NCBI GenBank assembly: GCA_019914995.1
Contig: CM034132.1
Location: 9,418,662-9,482,661, forward strand
Direction of reading: 5' to 3'
From: Acanthochlamys bracteata
Lineage: Eukaryota > Streptophyta > Magnoliopsida > Pandanales > Velloziaceae
Length of the DNA stretch: 64,000 nucleotides
The notes under the pieces were generated by a model. It saw nothing but the letters and a program-made list of their open reading frames with translations. It searched no databases and was not told the origin of the DNA. Of this stretch, positions 54,098 through 64,000 are shown piece by piece; position 1 is the stretch's first letter; each line of letters begins with the position of its first letter. The translations under genes were made by a program, and so were the position numbers.

Positions 54098-55750
54098 TTA
54101 TTGCATACGGTATGTGGAACTACGGCCTCGGCCCCTTCCTGCATAGCCATATCCTCGGCCACGATAAGAGCCACGTGGATGGCTGCCGCGATAGCCATAA
54201 CCACCCCCCCTACTTGGCCGATGCCTTGGAAAGTCTCCAAATGTCTGCATGAACCAATTAGTTTGTGATATCCTACATTTTCATTGACAAGTTTGATTGA
54301 TTCTTTCAAGGAACGAGGGGGGAACAGTACCTCAGTATCTATTTTTCGCTGCTCAGAGAATTTAGCCCTCCCATTCCTTGCTCCACGATCAAGTGAATCG
54401 CAAGATAGTGAATCAAAGAAATCATCTTTCACGTAGACAGGCTGCGGGAAAATAAGATAAAAGGCCAATGTAAACAAGAAGCTCTAGTTTTTTAAATGTA
54501 AAAGCAACTCAAAGCCAACCACCTTATGTAAACACCAGAAACGAAAGAACCAGCATATAGATATCATCAAAGGAAAGACAATGGAAAACAGGGTTTGCTA
54601 CCTTTATCTGAGACTCTAGGGACACTGGGTCATCTTCATCTGGGCCATCACCATCTTCCTCCTCATTCAGCTCTTCATTATCTCCACCAAGGGTTTTGCT
54701 TTTACCAAGATGACCCCACACTTCATCCTTGTTAAATTTTTCATTCATTGCTGTGAAATCAAAGTCTTCAGTGAACTGGGTCATTGGCTGTGGATGCTGC
54801 AACGGCACAGCTCGATACATTCAGTACCAGTTTGCTTCATCAGAATGATATCAAACACATACCCATTTGTCATTAGCGGAGAAAAGACCGACTTAAGAAG
54901 CTTCCAATTAATCCATCCTCCAATTTACAAGGGTTAAATGAAGCTAGAAAATAAGTACTAATCGGTTTAAAGGATAATATGCAACAATGCAGGTTAGCCA
55001 AATACCACCATCAATGTCATCCAAGTGAGCACTGTCAGTATTTGAAGCTCAAGCTTCAAAAAGGAAACTCCTATGTATCCTTATACACTACGACCATGAA
55101 TCGATCTAGTGTTTGTTGCTATCACAAGAAGAAAATACATGTCAAATAAGTTACCATATTTCGTCTTCCTCTTCCACGTCCCCTGTTGTTGTAAAAGGCA
55201 GCTCCATTCATCTGGAAAACAACCAACGTACAGTTTCTCAGCAACCTAATTCATCACTTTGATTGAAAAAGAAAATTATTATAACAAAAGTGCATGTATA
55301 AGGATCTTCTAGCTACATGTGTATCAAGTTTAAGAAGCCATATTGCAATTTGTGCCTGGAATTGCTTGCAAGACCACAATACATATATATAGGGTGGGGA
55401 TAGAGGTACCCCCACCTTAGGGGCACCTCCAACTTCAAATGTCTCAGATTTAATCTCCACCGTTCAATATGAAGAACTATAGATCGGAATCTTTGTGATA
55501 AAAATTTCGGCTCAATCGGAATACGAATCGACCTCCATCCAGCATATTGATCAAGAAGACAAGAAAAGAAAACCTAAAAAATATATATATTGCCTCTTCA
55601 ACAAGATATCGAATGGAGATTGATCATAGGGATCCCCACTCATAGTTCTTTCATATCAAATGGAGATTAAATTTGAAAATTTCTAAATAGGGTGGTGCCC
55701 CTGAAAGTGGGAGGTTGCGCTTATCCATACACACACACACACACACACAC

Positions 55751-55803
<53 letters not shown>

Positions 55804-58800
55804 TGGTGGGAATAGAGGCACATCATTTTTATTCACACATCGGCGCACATAGGTCCGATTCCATCGATACAAAGCTCAAAAAATGATCTCTAGTGATGGA
55901 TATGAAAACTATGAGTTGAGAATATGTTGACAAAATTTTAACTCAATCGGATTGCGACTCAACCTTCATCCGACTTCTGATGACAGAAATTAGACAATTT
56001 ATATATTTTGGATTTTTTGTAATTTGTGTCATCATGATAAAGAAGCCAGATAAATATTGATTAGAAATCTGATTGAGCTGAAATTTTGTCAGTATATTCT
56101 CAACTCATAGTATTCATATCTAACGGTAGAGATCACTTTTGGAGTTTTGTACCAACAGAATAAAGGTTGTGCCTCTATATCCACCCTATCTATCTATATA
56201 TATATATATAACTTTTTATTGACAGAATCCTACCAAGTATAGTAGATACTACATGTGATAATATGCTATGTAACAATAACCATATATTCATAAAGCCTCT
56301 TATCAGCTATAATTCCACTGTGTTATAGACTGGGACTGATATGTCTCTACTGTGATAACAACTTCAATACAACAGCACATAGCAAGTTTTATTGACAGTA
56401 CCTTTTGAATGGCAGGTTTTGGCAGTGGTAATATTGGCCCTTTAGATTCTGCACCAGCATGCATTGAATGTTGCGGTGCAGAAACTTTAGGTTTAGCCTC
56501 TTGGGATTTCAGTGCTTCATCTTTCTGGCTTGATGGCTCCACTCTAGAGTCTTGTGGTTGAGCTGCATCATTATTGCTTGCTTTTGCTGGCTGAAATGAA
56601 GCAAGTACAGACAGATCCTGTTGCACAAGGTCATCAGGTTTGATTAAAAGCAAAGGATTTTCAACTTGGCTAGGTCTGGATGAGCCTCCAACAGAAGATG
56701 CAGAGAATGTGGTTTGAGGAACCAAATTTAGAGTGGAAAGCGTCTTTGTATTGCTACCACCAATGGAGAGCTTATTTTCCAACAGGGGCATGATAGATTC
56801 TGGAACAGATGGCAGCAGAGATCCAGTAGATACATTAGACCCAATGTTTGTAGATGTCAGAGAGGTGGCAGGAATTTTGTTTTCCAACAAAAGTGAAGGA
56901 GGTTCAACATGTAAGGAAGTAGCTTGACTTTGGGATGCAGTTGATGACGACATCGTAGACATTGATCCCAGACTGCTAGTACTAGGCAACAACGAAGAGG
57001 CAAAATTCGGCATACTTGAAGTTCCAGATGGTAAAGATGACATTCCTTGATAATGAAGAGACTGCTGCACAGACGGAGGCACTTGTAAACCAGGTGGAGG
57101 TTGTAGAATATGGGGGGGCTGCAAATGTGGAAGACCAGCTGGAGAAGGATAATAGCCTTGCCAATAAAGTGGCATTGAAAGCCCAGAATTGTTTGCAGGG
57201 GTAGGGCCTCCAGATCCCCATGACCCTAAGCTTGCTCCAGGTTGATACATAGGAATGCTGCCTTGCAATGGTGGTCTTGGTTGTCCCAATTGAGGTATAC
57301 GTGAACTAGCATCTGAAGTTAGTCCACCTCCACTGGAAGACAGATTTGTTGGTGCTGACGGAGGTTGTGGATAATGAGACTGCATTACCACAGAACATTT
57401 AAGCCAACAGATTTGATGAATAATTAACAGTGACATAACGAAATCTTCACCTGAATAATAGCTGGATCACTGTGGATTGGAGTATTCTGTGCAGATGGAG
57501 GGGCCTTAACTTGTAGGTCCTGAAGTCCACAACAAACAATTTAGAACTACAGTGACAGAAACATCGGCTAGTTTAGCAAAATGTAGTCTGCAACAATATC
57601 AATGAAATCTTATCAGAAGCACAATAGAGATGACTACCAAACCAGCATAGCTAAGAATAAGCACCACCATAGTACTAATTAACCATAAGGACAATTCCTC
57701 AAATCCAATGAAAACTTAAAATTACATCAATAAAATTCAAGTCATTTTCTTAAAGTTAACTGAATGAAGGTTAACAGTTAACTTTTGCTAGATAAAAAAG
57801 AATTTGCCAACTAAGATGCACCTTGATATCACTTCCCCTAAATAGAATGAACTCGTAGATTCTGTCACTAGCAGGGACTTGCGGACCATCCTTCTTCCTC
57901 CCTTCAGTTCCAAAGGATCGCACTGCCAGTATGAAAGCCAAGAACATGAGTAATTAAAAAAAAAAGCTTTTCTCAGGTGATGATGCCAGCAAATTGAACA
58001 TCATAAAAAGAGAAAAGTTCTTGCCAAATGAGAAAAGAAAACAGTTGAGCTCTTTACATAATTTCGACGCATTCAGCACAGAATTAATTTCTTTGGTTAA
58101 AGTTATAGCATGTCAATGCCTAATTCCCTGTTCTACCAATTCAGAATGATGTCATAATCTGGATGGATAGTTAAGCCTTGGACAAACAAGCTTTAAAACT
58201 TCCACGATATCGCAATTAGTACTATTATCACTCACTATCAGACACAAAGCAAGCTGCAAGATCTAAATAGATAAACTCAGGAGAAAATACAACTCTTAAG
58301 TTCTTTCACAATATTAGTAAAACGCAAGCGAACATCGAAGTCCATAGGACCTAACTTAACATTAGTAATAAAGGTCTAAAAAAACCCAACTTAATACTAG
58401 TAAGAAACCAATAATATAAGCAATCCGACTGCCTATTTCTTACTCAACACTTGGACTCTTTCACTTATGCATGAAAAATCAATCTCAATCAACAATTCTC
58501 TAAAATCTCACTCATCCCAATCACTATATCTTTCCCCAAATCTTACTTAATACAACTGCTCAAGTAACATGAGTAATCAAAACAGCAACTCGTCTATGAA
58601 ACTCTACACAAAATCCAACTTCCCATAACTCTTACTCAGAACTATTACTTACTGTACTCGATTACTTAATTAGAAAAAACAACTTGCCTACAACTCAATC
58701 ACAATAATGTTGAAAACAACAACAATAAGCACCAGTAATTAAATCAAATCAAGTCAAAAGCAAAGCTTCTCAATTCTATAAACAAACTCACTTACAAAGA

Positions 58801-59082
58801 AACCAAACCTATCATGAAAAACTTTCTAAAAAAAAGAATGAGTGGGTAGGTGCAGATATGATAAAGGTTACCGTTGCTGAGACCGATGCTTGATTCCTGG
58901 GTGTTGATACTGAATAAAACGCCCTCGTACCGGATCTCCGATTTCGAAGTTAAGCTGATCAAACTTCCAATATACGAATCAGCCGAAGGATTCGCCGTCG
59001 TAGTCGACGAAGACGAAGAAGAAGATGAAGACAAAGACTTCGAGGAGTCTGCCGCACCGGAGCTTGCCGGCACTGAAGCCAT
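54098..59082 (-). CDS. DCP5: Decapping 5 (LSM14/RAP55 family)
   Basis: Eight exons in transcript order: 58872-59082, 57822-57922, 57451-57519, 56402-57379, 55155-55211, 54602-54796, 54331-54441, 54098-54244; 622 residues, all in frame. An Ala/Ser-rich start leads to the LSm14 domain, about residues 36-115 ([41 protein letters not shown]). A long Pro/Ser/Gln-rich linker follows. The end holds the family's three short boxes: DFDF ([12 protein letters not shown], 482-493), FFD ([11 protein letters not shown], 539-549) and TFG (TFGDF, 575-579), with RGG/RGR clusters in the 57-nt exon 5 and in the last exon. DCP5 is a P-body component that links translational repression to mRNA decapping by DCP1/DCP2 and is needed for seed storage mRNA control and early development. 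Intron 4 is enlarged to 1.19 kb by foldback elements. Confidence 0.95.
55391..55727. mobile_element. Foldback MITE-like element 1 in DCP5 intron 4
   Basis: Left arm GGGTGGGGATAGAGGTACC, then CACCTTAGGGGCACC and AGATTTAATCTCCACCGTTC. The right arm, read in reverse, gives GGATAAGCGCAACCTCCCAC, CAGGGGCACCACCC and AAATTTAATCTCCATTTGAT, so the arms pair over at least 90 bases. No coding capacity. Confidence 0.65.
55728..55803. repeat. (CA)n(TA)n microsatellite
   Basis: About 28 CA units with one interruption (ACAA at about 55751), then about nine TA units. It lies exactly between the two foldback elements, at the site where element 1 should have its right terminal GGTGG complement. Confidence 0.95.
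55804..56187. mobile_element. Foldback MITE-like element 2 in DCP5 intron 4
   Basis: About 384 bp. Left arm: GGTGGGAATAGAGGCAC, then GTACAAAGCTC-type sequence, AATGATCTCTAGTGATGGAT, ACTATGAGTTGAGAATATG and TGACAAAATTTTAACTCAAT. The right arm, reverse-complemented, reads GGTGGATATAGAGGCAC, GTACAAAACTCC, GTGATCTCTACCGTTAGAT, ACTATGAGTTGAGAATATAC and TGACAAAATTTCAGCTCAAT. The terminal sequence matches element 1, so both belong to one family. Confidence 0.75.
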
Positions 59083-62012
59083 CGATCGATAAATAAGAAG
59101 AAGAAGAAAGAATTATCTGTAGAACAGAAGCTGGTTTTGGGGTTGGAGGGGCTTTGAGATTGGATTGATTTTGACCTGCGCAAGAACGTGTGAAAAGCCT
59201 ATATTTGACTCGACGTTTGACATCAGGTGTTTCACTCCTCTATTTTATTTTATATTTTTAAATATTTTATTATATTTAAAAATTATATATTTTTAAATAA
59301 AGTTTTTGTAAAATTTATTAAAAATTTAAAAAATATATAAATTGACATAGAATAAAAATATTTTGTATAATAAATGTTATTTCTATTATTTCTTAGACAA
59401 TATAGTCGTTTGTTTTAAAATATAATAAAACTATAGTTTTTTCAAAAACTTTATTTTAAAAATACTTCTAAACTATCACACTATTTAGAGAATTTTTGGA
59501 GTATTTTTTGAAAAGAAATATTTTTTAAAAATATTTAAAATATGAGTTCTACCTTTTTTACTTTAAAAGAATAATAAAAAAAATTTATGATGTAAAGTTT
59601 TTTTATATTTTAAATTTTTAAAAAATATTCTAAAATTTTATTAAAAATTTTGAAAGAAAAGCTCTCCCAAATATTACTCTCTCTTAACTTTCCCTTTCAA
59701 TTAATTAATTTTCATTAAGGACTTCAATTTTTGGAAGTTAAAGTTTTAATTAAATTTCACTAAAATAAATTTTATAAAAAATAATATTAAGATTCATAAA
59801 AAATTAATGTTTGTAAATAACAACCAGAACACTTTCTCCTATCATATATACTAGGGGGAAATTTTTAAATGCTTATTATTTTAAATACAATATTAATAAA
59901 GTTTTTCTAGTGTTTTTATCTTTTTAAAATTATAAAAAATATCAAAAAAATTATATCGTATAAATTTTATATGAATCATTTTTATTTTTTTAATTAAACA
60001 AATCAATCTCATTTTATAAAAAATCTCTAAAATATTTTTTTATTTTAAATAAGCTATATTTCATAAGTATTTCTAAACACCTCTAATATAGTGATAATAA
60101 TAAAAAGATCAGTAATTTAATCTTCAGAACTTTATTTTCCGTATTCACTTTAAATTATATTAAATATAATCACTGTTATAGTTATTTTGAAATATAACCA
60201 AAAATAAAATTTATTTTTATTTTTAAACTTATATTGAAATATAATTGAGCATAAAATTTTAACTAACGTTTTAGGTCTCCTTTTTCAAAAAATAAACTTT
60301 CTTGCCCAAACAAGTCTTAACTAACATTACCTACGAACAACTTCGGAAATATGTTTAGAACAAAAAAAAAAAAATTTTTAAATTTTTCAAAAAAAGAAGT
60401 TTGATTTATTTATATAAAAAATTAATAAAAACATACATATAAAGAGCTTACAAAATATAAGTTTTTTATACTTTACAAATTTTAAATGTCATAAACTATT
60501 ATAGAAAATTTATTAAATAATATGAAGTGTTTATGTAAAATGATAAGCATTGAAAAGTAAGATTAAGCGTTCCCCTTTATGATATTTATCTGCTTTATAT
60601 TCCACCACGTTAGGCACTGCTAGCCGACGCTTATCAATCACTTTTCATTATAATAAATTTTTTATATTTTATATAAAATTTTATAAATATTTTATAAAAT
60701 TTATTTAAAAATTTAAAATACGAAAATTTTGTTGCATCATACAATTATTATTATTTAGTTTGAGTTAAAAAAAAAACTCTATTTTGAAAATAAAATAAAT
60801 ATTTATTATATTATAAAAACTTTATTTTATAAAAACTTCTAAATTTAAAAACCTCTATTTTGTAAAATATTTAATAGTTTTTAAATTTAAAAAATCTGTA
60901 TGATATTCTAAATTTATTAGAATATATAAAATAAAAAATTGAATAAAAATAATAAGAAAGAGATAAACAACTCAAAAATTACCTAAGTCCGATTACAGTT
61001 AACTATTTAAACAAAAATCAAATTTACTAATTTCTTGCATTTAGTAGCATTTTCTGAGGCTCAAACCTTAAACTCCCACTTTCAAGTTTCTCTAAATAAA
61101 AACCAAATTAACTAAATAATGAAACAAGTAACCAAAAAACTTTAAACATTAGCCTGAGATTTCTAAAAACATCACTATAGCAAACAAGAAGAAAAATCAC
61201 TGATGTAATAACAATCATTAAATTAAATTACAAAAAACAAAGAACTAAAATGGTTGGATTACTGTATGCAGATGCTTCTAGTAACTGCTTTCATGAAATA
61301 ATAATAATTATTATGTTGCAAAATTAATTAACCACTTATAACGACTTTGAATATAGTTAAATGGTTTAGTTGAGTGCTTACATATGTGCTGAACTAACAT
61401 GATAGAAACTTCTTTTATAGTGTATGTTTTTCATGCTTATAATTTATTTTTTTATCAAAAATTTATTTTTATTCTATTTCTAATTATATGAAAGAATGCA
61501 GTAAATCTCTTTTATTATTTTTTATTTATAAAAACTATAAAAATTTTCAATAATATTATTTTTAGTAATATATTTTTAATAACTCAGTTGGAATATTATT
61601 TTTAATAACTAGTAAAAGCTTATGTTATCTTATCAGTTGGAATATTAATTATGTTTATCTTTTTAACAGTTAAGTTAAAAAGAATCAAAAAGTCCGCACG
61701 CATTTAAATTATTAAAACTAATTTCATCACTAAAAAAATATAATTATAATTAATATAATAAATATTCATCAATTAAAATATTTGAATCTACAAATTGATT
61801 TATTAACATTTTTTTAACTAGAAAGATATTATAGTTATTAGAAATAATATAAAAATTAATTTTTTAAAGCTATTATAAAATAATTATTTGGCGAAAAGTA
61901 ACTTAGTCAGTATTAATTCAAGAAGAAAGCATTTAGCAGACATTCTTAAATCAAACATGATCGTTGTTGCTTCACTAGCTAGTAGTTACAACAACTAGCT
62001 AGCTAGAGATCA
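59083..62012. other. Divergent intergenic region DCP5 / USP-like
   Basis: No gene in 2.9 kb. About 100-150 bases at the left are DCP5 leader. The remainder is AT-rich with MITE family 2-like tracts (59500-59660, 60640-60850). The last 100 bases include the promoter of the USP-like gene; a repeated CTAGCTAG motif lies at 61976-62006. Confidence 0.5.
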
Positions 62013-63517
62013 ATGGATTCTCAGAGAGTGGTTGTAGTTGTAGAAGAAGATATCTCTGCACGCGCCGCCTTGGAATGGGCGGCGAAAAATCTACTGCGTT
62101 CATGTGACTCCGTTACTCTCCTACATGTGTACCCGTTTACAAGGTCTCGGAAGAAGCAGAGGAGTCGAAGGCTCAGGGGCTTCCAGCTAGCCCTCTCCTT
62201 CAAGGACCTCTGCAATGGCGTACCTGAGGTTCGTTGTTTATTTCATTTATAATATATATATCTTTTCGAGTTTAGTATTTTTTGTCGCAGACGCGCTTGT
62301 TCAAATTGTGTGTGTAATTGCTGAATCACAGGCGAAGGTTGAGATCATAGTGATGGAAGGTGAACAAGGGGATTCAATTGTGTCCTTTGTAAATAGAACT
62401 AGTGCTTCTACTCTTGTTGTTGGCCTCCATGAACAGAGCTTCCTCTACAGGTATATAAAATCTTTTCCATGTTTCTCTTTGTTTAACAATTTCAATACAG
62501 TTGATCGAGTTCTTGGTTGATTAAAAAATATTTTTTAAAAAAATAGAAATTTTACTTTGATTCTTTTGAATATGTATAACATGTGTTTGTTGAAATGCCT
62601 GTGTGAATTGATCATGAATATACACTTCTAGACTATGCAAAAATTCTACCGAGCTGGAAAAGCCGCTTTCAGGCAAAGCGAAAAGCGGAAAATTCTTGTC
62701 ATGAGTTGGCAGAAAGCAAACAGTACCTAAACTAAAAAAAAAAACTGGAAACTTGAAACTTTTACTTAGAAGAGTTGGGTGTCCTTCATCAATGTTCTAG
62801 TCAGGAACAGTGTTGAAGTAAGGCCTACAACATTTATACCAAAATTCGCCAAACATAAATGTTCCACAAAAATTAAACACAAAAAGTTGGATCGAAAGGG
62901 GTACGTAATCTTATCTATCTTCTTGCTAATGAAAATTTTGTTCTTTTCTAGAGAGTTAGTTGCAATGTCATTGTCGAGATTTCCCAATGGCTCCACCCAT
63001 TTGTTCTTCATCAGTGCATACAATTTTACGAAGTTGAACCGCTTACAAATCCTTGTTTGTTGTGTAGATTAGCTATTCAGAGTGTGGGCACAAGGAGTAG
63101 TAGTCCTATAAGTTGCAGGATTATTGCGGTTAAACCGGATTCCAAAACTCAAGAGGGTTACATTAACATAGAGTTCTCTCAAGTGGAGATTGCAAGGTTA
63201 AGGTAATAACTTCAGAATAAAACAACACTGTAAACTTTCCATCAATTTTTTATGTTTTATTCTTGCTTCCTATTTATACTGTTTTATATCGATTCATGAT
63301 CTGATTGAAATAAATTTTTTTCTATTTTGCTTTTGGCAGTTCTATAACAGAGACAAGGAACCATAATTCCTTGCTTGAAACCTTCTTTCCTCTTTCATTG
63401 TGTAGTAGGAAAGCTAAGAGGAAGAAGAAAAGAAGGCACCACGGATGCTCTATATATAGAACACTTCATCACTTGAAGAGGCCACCTGCTAACATGAACA
63501 CACAAGTTGCAACATAA
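62013..63517 (+). CDS. Universal stress protein-like (USP fold) protein
   Basis: Four exons: 62013-62228, 62332-62450, 63068-63202, 63340-63517; 215 residues. The start fits the USP fold: VVVVVEEDISARAALEWAAK (beta strand 1 and helix 1) and SVTLLHVYP (strand 2). Exon 2 gives AKVEIIVMEGEQGDSIVSFV and TSASTLVVGLHEQSFLY (strands 3 and 4), exon 3 SCRIIAVKP (strand 5). The glycine-rich G-x2-G-x9-G-S/T ATP-binding loop of canonical USPs is not seen after VVGLHEQ. The last exon adds a basic tail (SRKARRKKKRRHH) unlike a standard USP end. Plant USPs are small cytosolic stress-related proteins, some binding ATP. Whether the tail gives nuclear targeting is a guess. Introns are GT-AG and in frame. Confidence 0.82.
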
Positions 63518-64000
63518 TCAAAGGCAATACATGGCAAATGTTTTGGTTAGATTTATACTTTCTTTGTTCAGATAAAGATTTTGTAGTCGAACTTCAAATT
63601 CATTGCTTGTGTAATTATACAGATGCCTCGTGCCCCTGTTGTTCTAAGGAATAAATCATAATTTAGCGTTAGGCGTTGCTGCTTGATGGGAAAAAAAAGG
63701 TAAACTAAAATTAACTGGGTTTAAAACGGCAGCGAAACATTTAGAAAAATTAGACTTTTCGTTACAATCGAACCAAATAAAAAAAACGAATCCATAAAGC
63801 TGATTTCACGCAAGACTATTTAAGCCTTGGGCCCTTGCTAACGGGCTAATTTGAAGAAAAACTTATTTAGAATGCAATACATCTGTACTATGTGCATGTT
63901 TGGTTTCTAAAACTGAAGTTTACTTTACGGATATGGAGCTTATTCATGAACCAAAAAGTTTAGGGTTATTTTTCAAATAAATAGCTTATATAATAAGGTT
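63518..64000. other. 3' UTR and following sequence
   Basis: Probably 3' UTR of the USP-like gene for the first 130 bases or so, then AT-rich sequence with no visible gene up to the window edge. Confidence 0.5.

Overview
The window is nuclear DNA of a eudicot plant. The genes have many short GT-AG introns, the proteins are recognisable plant families (WVD2-like/TPX2, TDY-class MAP kinase, CROWDED NUCLEI, DECAPPING 5, PII-2-like LRR protein), and the spacers are very AT-rich and full of small non-autonomous DNA transposon relics. The species cannot be fixed from the sequence. Coordinates below come from hand splicing; every multi-exon model given as a gene keeps frame through all junctions.

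Layout: (1) 2.2-7.0 kb, + strand, a 599-residue WVD2-like microtubule-binding protein. (2) 8.8-10.9 kb, - strand, the proteasome assembly chaperone UMP1/POMP. (3) 12.1-12.4 kb, - strand, a small unknown single-exon protein. (4) 14.6-15.4 kb, - strand, a two-exon protein starting Met-Gly-Cys and, past an in-frame TGA, ending in a CaaX-like prenylation box. (5) 18.4-20.7 kb, + strand, two tandem proline-rich secreted proteins. (6) 23.3-24.3 kb, - strand, a processed pseudogene of the CDC123 family. (7) 26.8-31.8 kb, + strand, an MPK9-like TDY MAP kinase. (8) 33.6-36.3 kb, + strand, a decayed intron-containing dsRNA-binding (DRB) gene with an 87-bp tandem duplication. (9) 36.8-38.3 kb, - strand, a PII-2-like LRR protein. 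(10) 44.4-50.6 kb, - strand, CRWN1/NMCP1, a nuclear lamina coiled coil. (11) 54.1-59.1 kb, - strand, DCP5, an mRNA decapping activator. (12) 62.0-63.5 kb, + strand, a universal-stress-protein-like protein.

Between the genes are at least two families of short AT-rich MITE-like repeats (several copies each), a 0.75-kb element with GC-rich ends in an AT-rich core, and a pair of foldback elements with a CA/TA microsatellite between them inside a DCP5 intron. The genes do not form a pathway or cluster; apart from the tandem proline-rich pair they are unrelated neighbours. I found no novel multi-gene system. The observation most worth following is the candidate dual-lipidation protein whose conserved-looking C-terminus lies in frame behind a TGA.
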